The translations under genes and the position numbers were made by a program. A stretch of 64,000 bases of DNA, taken from Inia geoffrensis. Lineage: Eukaryota > Chordata > Mammalia > Artiodactyla > Iniidae. Positions 11,973-24,649 of the stretch are shown piece by piece. Numbering within the stretch: the stretch's first letter is position 1; the number at the start of each line of letters is the position of its first letter. The notes under the pieces are model-generated. The model was given only the letters and a program-made list of their open reading frames with translations. It ran no database searches and had not been told where the DNA came from. The stretch lies in the NCBI GenBank assembly GCA_036417435.1, contig CM070903.1, positions 56,520,001 to 56,584,000 of the forward strand. Reading direction: 5' to 3'.

Positions 11973-12305
11973 CATCCACACACATAGCCTCTCAGTAGGA
12001 AATCATCCACACACACATATGATATCAAAACCAGCAGTCATGAGAAAAGGAGAGTACAAATGCAGGATATTGGAAATGCATTTGAAATTAAGAGAACAGC
12101 AACTTAGAACAATTTTATATATATATATATATACACACACTGCTATATCAAAACTTCATGGTAACTGCAAACCAAAAATCTACAATAGATACACACACAA
12201 AAAAGAAAAAGCAATCCAAACACAACACTAAAGATAGTCATCAAATCATAAGAGAACAAAAGAGGAAGGAAATTTTAAAAACCTACAAAAATCCAAAACA
12301 ACAAG

Positions 12306-15300
12306 ATGGCAATAAGAACATACATATTGGTAATTACCTTAAATGTAAATGGGTTAAATGTTCCAACCAAAAGACACAGACTGGCTGAATAGATACAAAA
12401 ACAAGTACTGTATATATGCTTACTACAAGAGTCCCACTTCAGATCTAGGGACACATACAGACTGAAAGTGAAGGGATAGTAAAAGCTATTCCATGCAAAT
12501 GGAAATCAAAAGAAAGCTGGACTAACAATACTCATATCAGACAAAATAGATTTTAAAATACAGACTGTTACAAGAGGCAAAGAAGGACACTACATAATGA
12601 TCAAGGGTTCAATCCAAGAGGAAGATATAACAATTGTAAATATATATGCACCCAACATAGGAACACCTCAATATATAAGGCAAATGCTAACAGCCATAAA
12701 AAGAGAAATCAACACAAAATAATAGTGAGGGACTTTTAACACCCTATTTTCATCAATGAACAGATCATCCGGACATAAAATCAATAAGGAAACACAGGCC
12801 TTAGATGACACATTAGACCAGATGGACTTAACTGATATTTATAGAGCATTCCATCCAAAAGCAGCAGAATACAAATTCTTCTCAAGTGCACATGGAACAT
12901 TCTCCAGGGTTGATCACAAAGTGAGCCTCAGTAAATTTAAGAAAATTGTAATCATATCAAGCATCTTTTCCGACCACAACACTGTGAGATTAGGAATCAA
13001 CTACAAGAAAAAACTGTAAAAAACACAAACGTGGGGGCTAAACAATATGTTATTAACGAATGGATCACTGAAGAAATCAAAGAGGAAATCGAAAAATACC
13101 TAGAGACAAAGGACAACAAAAACACAGTGATCCAAAACCTATGGAATGCAGCAAAAGCAGTTCTAAGAGAGAAATTTACAGCAATACAATCTTACCTCAG
13201 GAAACAAGAAAAATCTCAAACAACCTAAACTTACACCTAAAGCAACTAGAGAAAGAAGAACAAACAAAACCCAAAGTTAGTAGAAGGAAAGAAATCATAA
13301 TGATCTGAGCAGAAATAAATGAAATAGAAACAAAGAAAACAATAGCAAAGATCAATAAAACTAAAAGCTGGTTCTTTGAAAAGATAAACAAAATTGATAA
13401 ACCTTTAGCCAGACTCATCAAGAAAAAAAGGGAGAGGGCTCAAATCAATAACATTAGAAACAAAAAAGGAGAATTTACAACTGACACCACAGAATTACAA
13501 AGGATCATAAGAGACTACGACAAGCCACTATATGCCAATAAAAGGGAAAAACTAGAAGAAATGGACAAATTCTTAGAAAGGTACAACCTTCCAAGACTGA
13601 ACCAGGAAAAAATAAAAAGTATACACAGACCAAACATAAATACTGAAATTGAAACTGTGATTTAAAAACTTACAACAAACAAAAGTCCAGGATCAGATGG
13701 CTTCACAGGTGAATTCTGTCAAATATTTAGAGAAGAGTTAACACCTAGCCTTCTAAAACTATTCCAAAAAATTGCAGTGGAAGGAACACTTCCAAATTAA
13801 TTCTATGAGGCCACCATCACACTGATACCAAAACCAGACAAAGATAGCACAAAAAAGAAAATTACAGGCCAATATCATTGATGAACATAGATACAAAAAT
13901 CCTCAACTAAATACTAGCAAACAGAACCCAACAACACATTAAAAGGATCATACACACAAAAAAAAATTTAAAAAAAAAAGGATCATACACCATGATCAAG
14001 TGGGATTTATCCCAGGAATGCAAGGATTCTTCAATATATGCAAATCAAATGGTGTGATACACCACATTAACAAACTGAAGAATAAAAACCATATGATCAT
14101 TTCAAAAGATGCAGAAAAACTTTTGACAAAGTTCAACACCCATTTATGATAAAAACTCTCCAGAAAGTGGGCATAGAGGGAACTTACCTCAACATAATAA
14201 AGGCCATATATGACAAACCCACAGCTAACATCATTCTCAATGGTGAAAAGCTGAAAATATTTCCTCTAAGATTGTAAATAAAACAAGGTTGTCCACTCTC
14301 ACCTGTTTTTTGTTTGTTTGTTTTTATTCAGCATAGTTTTGGGAGTCCTAGCCACAGCAATCAGAGAAGAAAAAGAAATAAAAGGAATCCAGATTGGAAA
14401 AGAAGTAAAATTATCACTGTTTGCAGATGGCATGATACTATACACAGAAAATCCTGAAGATGCTACCAAAAAACTACTAGAGCTCATCAATGAATCTGGT
14501 AAAGTTGCAGGATACAAAATTAATATACAGAAATCTCTTGCATTTCTATACACTAGCAATGAAAAATCAGAAAGAAATTAAGGAAACAATCCCATTTACC
14601 ATCATGTCAAAAAGAAAATACCAAGGAATAAACCTACCTAAGGAGGCAAAAGACATGTACTCTGAAAACTATGAGATGATTATGAAAGAAATTGAAGATG
14701 ACACAAACAGATGGAAAGATATACCATGTTCTTGGATTGGAAAATCGATATTGTCAAAATGATTATACTACCCAAGGCAATCTACAGATTCAATGCAATC
14801 CCTATTAAGTTACCAATGGCATTTTTCACAGAACTAGAGCAAAAAAATTTTTAATTTGTATGGAAACACAAAAGCCCTCTAATAGCCAAAGCAATCCTGA
14901 GAAAGAAAAATGGAGATGGAGGAATCAGGCTACCTGACTTCAGACTATACCAGAAAGCTACATAATCAAAACAATATGGTACTGGCACAAAAAAAAATAC
15001 AGATCAATGGAACGGGATAGAAATCCCAGAAATAATCCCACACACCTATGGTGAATTAACTTAGGACAAAAGATGGCAAGAATATACAATGAAGAAAAGA
15101 CAGTCTCTTCAATAAGTGGTGCTGGGAAAATTGGACAGCTACATGTAAAAGAATGAAACTACAACATTCTCTAACACCATACACAAAAATAAACTCAAAA
15201 TGGATTAAAGACCTACATGTAAGACCAGATCTTATAAAACTCTTAGAGGAAAACATAGGCGAAACACTCTGACATAAGTTGCAGCAGGGTCTTTTTGGAT

Positions 15301-16020
15301 CCACCACCCAGAGTAATGAAAATAAAGACAAAAATAAATGGGACCTAATTAAACTCAAAAGGTTTGCACAGCAGAGGAAACCATAAACAAAATGAAAAGA
15401 CAACCCACAGAATGGGAGAAAATATTTGCAAATGAAGTGACAGACAAGGGATTAATCTCCAAAATATACAAAAAGCTCATGCAGCTCAGTATCAAAAAAC
15501 AAACAACCCAGTCAAATAATGGGCAGAAGATCTAAATAGACATTTCTCTGAAGAAGACATACAGATGGCCAAAAAGCACATGAAGAAATGCTCAACATCG
15601 CTAATAGAGAAATCAAAACTGCAATGAGGTATCACCTCACACCAGTCAGAATAGCCATCATCAAGTGTCTACAAACAATAAATGCTGGAGGGGGTGTGGA
15701 GAAAAGGGAACCTTCCTACACTGTTGCTGGGAATGTAAATTGGTACAACCATTTATAGAGAACAGTGTGGAACTTTCTTAAAAAACTAAAAATAGAACTA
15801 CCATATGATCCAGCAATCCCACTCTTGGGCATATATCCAGAGAAAACCATAATTCAAAAAGAGACATGCACTCCAATATTCATTTACTTAGCCATAAAAA
15901 AAGAATGAAATAATGCCATTTGCAGCAACACGGTTGGACCTAGAGATTATCATACTAGGTAAAGTAAGTCAGACAGAGAAAGACAAATATCATATGATAT
16001 CACTTAGATGTGGAATCTAA
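12306..16020 (+). pseudogene. L1 ORF2 remnant (endonuclease / reverse transcriptase)
   Basis: Decayed L1 ORF2 in pieces across all three frames. One piece at 12756-13019 is from the endonuclease (DDTLDQMDLTDIYRAFHP). One at 14318-14581 spans the reverse transcriptase active site, where the usual FADD reads FADG, so the second catalytic Asp is lost. One at 14490-14762 follows in another frame. Many stops and frameshifts, including a stop in the NKSPGSDGF region and a 20-nt A-rich insertion at 13956. It cannot encode an active enzyme. Confidence 0.9.
13941..13990. repeat. Poly(A)-like 20-nt insertion with 15-bp target duplication
   Basis: AAAAGGATCATACAC at 13941-13955 and again at 13976-13990 brackets an A-rich 20-nt insert inside L1 ORF2. 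The site is TT|AAAA, the L1 endonuclease preference. Confidence 0.7.
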
Positions 16021-16394
16021 AAAAGTGATACAAATGAATTTATTTATAAAACAGAAACAGACGGAGAGACTTCAAAAACAAACTTACGATTACCAAAGAG
16101 GAAGGGGCAGGGAGGGATAAACTAGGAGTTTGGGATTAACATATACACACTACTATATATAATATAAATAATCAACAAGGATTTACTGTGTAACACAGGG
16201 AACTCTACTCAGTAATCTGTAATTACGTATATGGGAAAAGAATCTGAAAAAGAATGGATATACGTATATGTATAATTGAATCACTTTGCTGTATACCTGA
16301 AACTAATACAACATTTGAAGTCAAATATAATATAAAATAAAAATTAAATTAAGAAAAAAAGAATGATCAGGAACTAACAAAAAAATAAAACAAC

Positions 16395-16469
16395 AAAATT
16401 TAACAAATCTCCTCTGCATTTATAAAATGCTTCTGGAATACTTCATCACATAGCCTCTCATGTAAGAAT
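16395..16469. repeat. Long direct repeat, right copy (flanks L1)
   Basis: Right-hand partner of the 75-bp repeat at 11898-11972, directly after the A-rich tail of the L1. Confidence 0.85.
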
Positions 16470-17690
16470 TCTAGGACTGCAGTAGCTGAGGAATATCTGG
16501 TTTATAGCCAGATAAAAATAAAAATGGAATACTAATTTATTATAAAACTATACGGTTTCTGATTTTCTTGAGTAGGCAGTTTTTAGAGCTAATGGACTAT
16601 TGATCTTAAATATGAATCCTGGCCATGTCATATTTACACGGTGTGTTCATAAAAGTGCATATTCCAAGAGGCCACCTGGGAATCTGTTTGGAATGAGTAC
16701 CCAGTTGTTCTGAAGCACACAAAATATTAAAAACCATTGTTGTAGAAAAAAGTGGCTTTTTCAGGCAGATCTAGATTTGAACTTTTGAATTCCATCTGGC
16801 ATGTTGTGTGATCATAAACAAATTATTTAAATTTTTTTCAACCAAATCCTCTGTAAAATGGGGGAAAGACTACTTGTCTGACAGAGTTACTGTTGGTAAA
16901 TATCTGTATTAGTCTTTGTTCTCAAAGTAATAAGCCTTCCATTAGTCACTCAACCTGTTTGAATTTACTCCTTGATGAAAAATTCTTAAAAGTATTTTTT
17001 TTTAATCTTCAACTATCCTTATTAAAATGAAGGGAGGAAACAATAGAACCATTAGTCCCACTTCCAGTTTTACATGGCCCCATAATGTTGAGTAGTAAAT
17101 CTATTGCATAAAATACCACATCTCCCTAACATTTGATTGATCCACTTGAACTACATAAACTTTAATAATCCTTAATACTGCCTAGCAAGATTGGTAACTG
17201 ACAACGATCTAGAAGACTGAAAGTTTTGAAGGTATGTAGGGAAGATTTCATCTCCATTTGGGAGATGAGAATACTTAGTGTGTAATAAACATTATAACAG
17301 TATTTTAAAATTGTAAATATCACTCTCAATTCCTTGCTCTAATAAATCTACTGTTATTGAACTTTAATTCTTTCTATTCCTGATACACATGCAAATGGCT
17401 ACTGAGGTACAATTGTAGCATCAGTACAGTTTCTTAATATTTTTGTCATTTGTCATAGTAAGAAAAATCCTTTCTGGGGTAACTGCCTGAAATTATAAAA
17501 AGAAAACATATTACTATCAAGCCAATTGAAGGGAAAATGGAATAGTAAAAAAAATAGTTGATTAAGCCAGAAGGCAAGAAAGAAACAAAAGAGAAACAAA
17601 GCACAAAAGACAAATATGAAAACACAGAAATATAATGATTTAAATGGCAAATATATTAGTAGTTATATTACATAACAGTGACTAAAATTT
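16470..17690. other. Intergenic, mostly unique
   Basis: No gene seen. A MIR-like stretch in sense lies at about 16750-16915, with the CTCTGTAAAATGGGGGAAAG part. The short frames are chance. Confidence 0.45.
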
Positions 17691-18180
17691 TCTACATGAA
17701 AGACAAGGATTGCAAGCTCAGATATAAAAAATAAATGAAAGGAATAAATAAAAACAACAATGATTTTTTATATTGAAAGGAAACGCCTTAAAGGTAAGAA
17801 TACAGAAATGGTGAAATTAAAAGTATGTAAAAAGTAATATGCAAACACAGCCAAATAAACTTGGTATAGCTACATTAATATCAGATCAAACAGACATGAA
17901 GGCAAAAATTATTACTAGGGTTACTGAGAGAGATAATGATAAAGGGCTCATTTCAAGGGAGATATTTACAAAAATCCTCAATTTGGGGATATTTTATAAC
18001 AAAGCCTTTGTAAAACTGAAATAAGTAAAAGGAGAAAGAGATGAATCCATAATTATTGTGGGATATTTTATATACCTGTCTCAATAAGTGATGGAACAAG
18101 CAGACCTTGACATTAATAGAATACTGCTTTCAGCAACTGCAGATTACATGTTCTTTTCAGCTACATTTGGAAGGCTGACC
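17690..18180 (+). mobile_element. Old L1/HAL1-like fragment, sense (endonuclease part)
   Basis: 17839-18024 translates to LGIATLISDQTDMKAKIITR, the decayed endonuclease wording of L1 ORF2 (usual form GVAILISDK.DFK). The L1 order continues to a GATGGAACAAGCAGACC motif near 18090 and then breaks at an antisense L1. Confidence 0.65.
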
Positions 18181-21100
18181 AAATCCACCAGGGTAGTGGA
18201 CGCCTCACAGAATGAATTGGGAAGTGTTCCTTCTTCAATTTTTTGGAATAGCTTGAGAAGAATGGGTATTAGCTCATCTTTATATACTCGGTAGAATTTC
18301 CCTGTGAAGCTGTCCAGTGCTGGACTTTTGTTTACTGGCATTCCTAATTCAGTTTCACTACTAGTGATCAGTCTGTTCAGACTATTTCTCCTGATTCAGT
18401 CTTGGAGGATTATATGTTTCCAGAAATTTATCCATTTCTTCTAGGTTGTCCAATTTGTTGGCATATAATTGTTTGTAGTATTCTCATGATTTTTTTATAT
18501 CTGTCAAATTGGTTATAATTTCTCCTCTTTCATTTCTTATTTTGTTTATTTGTGTCCTTTTTTTCTTGATGAGCCTAACTAAATGCTTATGAATTTTGCT
18601 TATCTTTTCAAAAAATTAGCTCTTGCTTTCAGTTATCTTTTCTATATTTCTCTCTCTTTTCTTTTTTTTTTTTTTGGTTTGTAATTATTTCCTCTCTGAT
18701 TTTTATTATTTCCTTCCTTCTGCTGACTTTGGGCTTTGTTTGTTTTTCGTTTTCTAATAACATTAGATGTTAGGTTAGGTTGCTTATTTGAGATTTTTCT
18801 TGTTTCTTGAAGTAAGCCTGTATTGCCATTAAATTCCCTCTTAGAACTGATTTTGCTGCATCCCATAGAACAGAAAGTTCTGGTTTTCATTTCATTTGTC
18901 TCGAGGTATTTTCTGATTTCCTCTTTATTTCTTCATTGACCTATGACCCATTGCTTTTTTTAATAGCTTGTTGTTTAGTCTCCACAAGTTTGTGTTTTTC
19001 TCATTTTTCTTCCTGTAATTGATTTGTAGTTTCATACCATTGTGGTCAGAAAAAAATGCTTGATATAATTTCTATCCTCTTAAATTTGTTGAGACTTGTT
19101 TTGTGGCCTAGCATATGATCTATCCTGGAGAATGTTCCATGCACACTTGAAAAGAATGTATATTCTGCTGTTTTGGGATGGAATGTGCTGTAGCTATTTA
19201 TTAAGTCCAACTGTTCTAAGGTTTCATTTAAGACTACTGTTTCCTTATTGATTTTCTGTCTGGATGCTCAGTCCATTGATGTAAGTGGGGTGTTAAAGTC
19301 TCCTACTGTAATTGTATTATGGTCAATTTATCTCTTTATCTGTTATATTTGCTTTATATATTTAGGTGCTCCTATATTAGGTACATATATTAATGAATGT
19401 TATATCTTCTTCTTGTATTGATCCCTTCATCATTATATAATTCCATTCTTGTTTTTTGTTATAGACTTTGTTTTAAAGATTATTTTCTCTGATAAGAGTA
19501 TTCCTACCACAGCTTTCTTGTTGATTCCATCTGCATGAAATATCTTTTTTCATCCCCTTTACTTTGAGTCTGTATGTCTTTAGCACTGACGTGAGTCTCT
19601 TATAAACAGCTTATAAGTGGGTCTTATTTTTTATCCAAATCATTCTTGTGTCTTCTTTTTGCACCATTTGGTCCATTGACATTTAAAGTGATTATTGATA
19701 GGAATGTAGTTATTACCATTTTGTTACCTTTTTGTAATCCTTCTAGTTTTTCTTCTTTTAGTTTCTTCCCTTATGGTTTGATGATTTTCTTTAGTGCTAT
19801 CCTTATGTTCCTTTCTTTCTAGTTTTTGTATATCTATTGTAGGTTTTTGATTTGTGATTACCATGAGGTACATAAATGTTGACCACTGACTATATCTACC
19901 CATTTTAAACTGAAAGTTATTGAAGTTCAAACACATTCTAAAAGATCTACTTTTATTTTACTCCCCTCCCCCACATTTTGTGTTTTTGATGTCATATTTT
20001 ACATCTTCATATATATTTCTTTACTGTTTATTTTAGTTATATTTGATTTTATAATTTTTGTCTTTTAAATCTTCATACTAGCCTTTATTATGTATTTACC
20101 TTTAGTAGTGGGATTTTTCCTTTCCTATAAATTCTTCTTCTTGTAGTCTTTTCTTTTCCAGCTAGAGAAGACATTTTAACATTTCCTTTTAGGGTTGGTT
20201 TAGTATTGATGAACTCTTAGATTTTGCTTGTCTGAGAAGTTCTTTATCTCTCCTTCAATTCTGAATGATAATCTTACTGAGTATCTGAGGTTGTAGGTTT
20301 TCCCTTTCAACTTTTAAAATATATCATGCCACTCCCTCTGGCCTGCAAAGTTTCTACAGAAAAATCAGCTGATAGCCTTATAGGGGTTCTCTTGTATGTA
20401 ACTCTTTGTTTTTCTCTTGCTTTAGAATTCTCTCTTTAACTTTTACCATTTTAATTATGATACATCTTGGTGTTGGTCTCTATGGGTTCATCTTGTTTGG
20501 GACTCTCTGTGATTCCTGTACCTGGATATCTGTTTCCTTCTTCAGGTTCAGGAAATTTTCAGCCATAATTTCATCATATATGTTTTTGACCCCTCTCTCT
20601 CTTCTCCTTCTGGGACCCCTATAATGAGGATGTTAGTATACTTGATGTTTTCCCAGAATTCCCTTAAACTGTCTCATTTTTTTGTTGTTTTTCTTTTTGC
20701 TGTTCTGCATGAGTATTATCCATTATTCTATCTTCCAGATCACTTATGCATTCTTCTTCCAGATCACTTATGCTTTCTTCTGTATCACTTCATCTGCTGT
20801 TAATTCCTTCTAGTGTTTTTTTTTAATTTCTGTTAATGTATTCTTCAGCTCTGACTTCCATTCTTTTTAATATTTTCTAGTTCCTTGTTAAAATTCTCAC
20901 TGTGTTCATCTATTCTTTTCTCTAGTTCAGTTAGCATTATTATTACTAATGCCTTCACCTCTTTATCTATTAAATTGTTTATCTCTGTTTCAAGCGGTCT
21001 TTTCTTGTTCTTTCATTTGGAACAAATTCCTCTGCCTTCTCATTTTGCTTAACTTTCTCTGTCTCTATGAAATTGAGTGAAATAGTTACCTATCCCAATC

Positions 21101-22411
21101 ATAAAGGCATGACCTTGTGCAGGAGCATCCCTGTGGAGTCTGTGTGTGTCCAGTGACTTTGGTGGGAAAGCTTGATCTAAAATGTGCAAGGGTCATTTCT
21201 TCTCCCAGGTAGCTGCTATTACCTTGGTGGGAAGTGAGGCTGGATATGGAGGGGCCAGAGCCAGAGCCAGGTATGAGCCAGGTCTTCTTCCATGCTCAGT
21301 GGCTGTCACCACCCTACTGGGGCCAGGAGTAGGTGCCAAGGTGCTAGAGCAGAAGCCCTGATGATTGGTTCCAAGCTCTTTCCATTCCCTCTAAGTGTGT
21401 GGTCTCTCCACTCCTAGCAATGATACCTTCACCCCAGAGGGGAGCAGTACTGGAGCAAGAGGGGCCAGAGCGGGTTCCCAGTGAGGGCTGGGATGTGCAC
21501 TGGTGTGGTCCCAGAAAACAATTCGGAGCTTAGAACAGTTCCAAATCCACCACCTCTGCCAGCACTGGTAATGCCTGCCCTTGCTCCATTCACTTGCAGT
21601 GTCAGGTCCTAACCAGCTCTGTCCCCCACAGTTGCACGCTCTCCTTGGCAATGACAGCCTTCACCCTAGGAGGGAGTTGTGCTGGAGCCAGAGGGGCCAG
21701 AGTGGGCACTTGGCTCACGTCAGGGTACACACTGGGACAGTCCTGGCATACCAGTGAGAGCTCCAGCCTGATCCCCATCTGCTGCCTCTATGGAAGCCAG
21801 TAATGGCTGCCCTCTCCCTCTTCAGATGCAGTGCTGGGTCCTAGTTGGCTCCCCCTCTCAATCATGCACCCTCTTCAGCAATCGTAGTCTTTGCCTTAGT
21901 GTGGAGCTGCACCGGAGCTAGAGGTGCCAGAGCAGGTGCTTGGCGTGGGCCCAGGCATTCACTGGAGTGGTCATTGGAAGCTGGCCAGAGTCCTGAGCAA
22001 TTTCAATCTTCTTTCTCTGCCTTGTTCCCAGGAGTAGTAAGCAAGTGTGTGCCTGCTCAGCACAAGCAGAGTCTAGGTTTCTCACAGCCCTATGGTTAGT
22101 CCCACTGGTTTTTAAACCAGCTGAGGGGACTCATCTTCCAGTGTCACACTTCAGGGCTGGGGTGCCCAATATGTGGTTTGTGTAATCCCCCTCCTCTTAT
22201 ATGTCCCCTCCTAGGGGCACAGATCTCAACCTGATCACTTCTCTTCCCTTACTCCATGTGGATCTTTCTTTACAGACTTGGTTGTATAAGTCTCTGCCAG
22301 TTTCCTGTCTGTTTTCAGTGAGAGTTGCTCTAAATGTAGATGTATTTTTGATGTGTTTGTGTAGGGAGGTCAGCTCAGCATCCTCCTACTGTGCCATCTT
22401 GATATCCCGAC
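18181..22411 (-). mobile_element. L1 LINE, antisense, with 5' UTR but no 3' end
   Basis: Left to right this is the reverse complement of L1: start of the reverse transcriptase region of ORF2 (18181) back through the endonuclease (ORF2 start near 19725), inter-ORF region, ORF1 (about 20190-21060) and a GC-rich 5' UTR (about 21060-22411). It ends with TGTGCCATCTTGATATCCCG, the reverse complement of a canonical L1 5' end (CAAGATGG). The 3' half of ORF2, the 3' UTR and the poly(A) are absent. Reading frames are broken throughout. Confidence 0.88.
21185..22100 (-). repeat. Tandem monomers (about 230 bp) in L1 5' UTR
   Basis: The phrase TGGAGC(A/C)AGAGGGGCCAGAG recurs at 21451, 21683 and 21913 (periods 232 and 230), with a weaker unit starting near 21241. 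Each unit also carries a CTTCACCC-type block about 25 bp before and a TGG..CA..CACTGG block after. This is a monomer-array L1 promoter, read on the - strand. Confidence 0.8.
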
Positions 22412-22965
22412 ATAACCACTTTGTAAAACTGATTTGCAAGATCTATCAAAGCTAAGAAATGACCTACTCTATAATAGATAGACACAATATAAATATCTAC
22501 AAATGTACATCAAAATACATGTGTAGGTATGTCCATAACAATATTATTCATAATAGCTATAAACTGGACATAACCCATCAACAACAGGATGGATAAATCA
22601 TAGATTCTTACAGTGGAGTACTATAAATCAATTAAAAAGAACTACTTCCTCCCACAACAATAGGGGTAAACCATGTAGACATAAGTTTGAATAAATTAAA
22701 TACAGATAAAAATGAATACATACTGTACAACCACCTTTAAACAAAGTCCAAAGAGAAGATAAAGTATATCTGATAGAAAGGGCATGTCTGGGGATGGGCA
22801 TTAGGAAAGGGTCTGAAATTTATGTAATGGTCTATGTATCTTGAACTGTACGTCTAAGTTGTATGTACTTTGCAATACTTATGTCATATTTCAATAAAAA
22901 CTAAGGAAAAAATGCAGAATGAGAATGGCAAAAGCTACAACACAGAAAAACAGAAGGAAAAAAAA
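22412..22965 (+). mobile_element. Old L1 3' end, sense
   Basis: Carries L1 3' words (CATAATAGCTATAAACTGGA, GGATGGATAAATCA, TCATATTTCAATAAAAACT) and an A-rich end at about 22965. It is either the 3' half of the old element split by the antisense L1, or the sense half of a 5'-inverted insertion. Confidence 0.7.
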
Positions 22966-24150
22966 ATTCGTAATTCACCCAGTCATGACTGTTAACATTT
23001 TTGTTTATAGTAGTTTGTGCTTAAAAATTATTTTAAACTAAGGAATATGATTTATCTGGCATAGTCTTTGAATGAGATATGCCTTTTCCAGGGTGTTTTC
23101 TATCCCAGCTCATGCACGTACTGCTCACAAGCCCACACAGTTTACCTTCCAATTTCCAGATATCAATATACAACAGAATTCTTGCATTAAAGACTCTGAT
23201 ACTGCTGACACAGGTTATCTAGCCTCTACTCAGGCACTTCTAGTAAAAGGGGACTTTCTACCTCAAAGGACAGCATTCTCTATTGTTGTATAATCCTAAT
23301 AGTTGAAAAGTCTTTCTTTATCTCAAGCCCAAGACAGCCATGTAACTTTCACAGATTGTTGGTACTATCCTATTTCTTATTTATGCGAGTATATAAAAGA
23401 GAACTTCAACTCCTTCCACAGGACAGTTTTTGTTATCAAATGTGATAAGATAGCTATTATGAACCCTTTTCTACATCCTCTCTTCTACATAATAAGGATC
23501 TTCTGTTCTATTACTCATCCATATATGACATGATTTCAAGGCTCCTAACAATCCTGGTTCTCCAGTTGGTACCAATAAAATGTGATACTTCATCACCTGC
23601 TTCCTACTCCCATTCATAACCAAATCAGAGACATCCACTCTTAGTCACCACACCAATAAATTCTTCCATTGAGCTCTTTAGAACCCTTATTATTTTGGAT
23701 TTCTGAGGTTATTTAATCCTGATACTCCAATTCCTAGGGCATGTTTTAAATGTGTTTTAAGTCAGTCAATGCCTCCAGGATCTTGCTCCATCAATTTTCC
23801 ACTCACACCAAAAGAGGTATATTAAACTGCTAGGGTCATAAGAGAAGCACAGATGATCTCCAAGACCACTGTATCATTCACATATAAAATACTCTGTATA
23901 TTTGAACATAGCATGCAATTATTGAGATGGGCTAATTCTCAAAGCTTTCTGAGTTTGTGACAAAATGGACAAATTAAGAAGATGAAGAAAGATAGGATTG
24001 GGCAGGACTAGAACTGGAGATATTGACCTTACTATGAAGCTGGGTCCAGGCTTACAGGACTTTTAACTCTTTATCCAGTAATGCTAAGATTTAAGCATGA
24101 GAAAATAGAAGTTTACACAAGAAATTTATATAGAATAAGTAGTCTCATTA
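22966..24150. other. Intergenic with L3/CR1 remnant
   Basis: Unique AT-rich DNA apart from the L3/CR1 fragment annotated separately. No gene recognised. Confidence 0.4.
23190..23590 (-). mobile_element. L3/CR1 LINE remnant, antisense
   Basis: Contains the order of words typical of the 3' end of CR1/L3 ORF2 in antisense. These are a CATTCTCTATTGTTGTATAATCC block, CTTTCTTTATCTC, TGTAACTTTCACAGATTG and GATAGCTATTATG (reverse of the DMIAVFKYLKG-type peptide), then GGCTCCTAACAATCCTGGTT. Very old and without open frame. Confidence 0.65.
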
Positions 24151-24155
24151 GTAGG

Positions 24156-24608
24156 TGTAATGGTTAATTTTATGTGTCAACTTGGCTAGGATGCAGTACC
24201 CAGATATTTGGTCAAACACTAGCCTAGATGTTGGTGTGAAGGTACCTTGATGAGATTAACATTTAAGTCAATGAACTTTGACTAAAGCAGATTAACCCAC
24301 GTGAGTGAGCATAATCTAATCAAGTGAAGCCCTTAGAAAAAAGACTGACTCTCTTGAGGAAGAGGGAATTCTGCTTGCAGTCTTCCTTTGGACTTGAACT
24401 GAAACATCAACTTTTCCCTGGGTCTCCAGCCTGTCAGCCTACTGTGCAGATTTTGGACCTCCCAGACTTTACAGTCATGAGAGACATGAGCCAATTTCTT
24501 AAAATCTCTCTCTCTCTCAAACCCACACACACATGTGTGTACACACACTCAGACACTCATTCACTCACCCTATTGGGTCTATTTCTCTGGAGAACACTGA
24601 CTAATACA
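24156..24608 (+). mobile_element. Solo LTR of MLT2 type (ERVL family)
   Basis: Starts TGTAATGGTTAATTTTATG and ends GAACACTGACTAATACA, as MLT2-type LTRs do, with internal AAATCTCTCTCTCTC and CCTATTGGGTCTATTTCTC. A 5-bp target duplication GTAGG lies at 24151-24155 and 24609-24613, the size expected for ERVL. 453 bp, no internal retroviral genes attached. Confidence 0.88.
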
Positions 24609-24649
24609 GTAGGAAAGAGAAAACTTTCTCAAAAACTGTGCAAAGTGAA

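Larger units (their letters stand above)
12020..16394 (+). mobile_element. L1 LINE, 5'-truncated, old, sense
   Basis: Begins near the end of ORF1 and runs through ORF2 and the 3' UTR to an A-rich tail. It contains the ORF2 opening (TLNVNG-type), endonuclease and reverse transcriptase remnants, and the typical 3' UTR words AGTCAGACAGAGAAAGAC and CACTTTGCTGTATACCTG. Confidence 0.92.

Noticed and set aside
11969..12018. CRISPR-like short repeats (ATCATCCACACAC twice)
   Set aside because: Only two units, part of a local tandem duplication beside an L1; the genome is mammalian.
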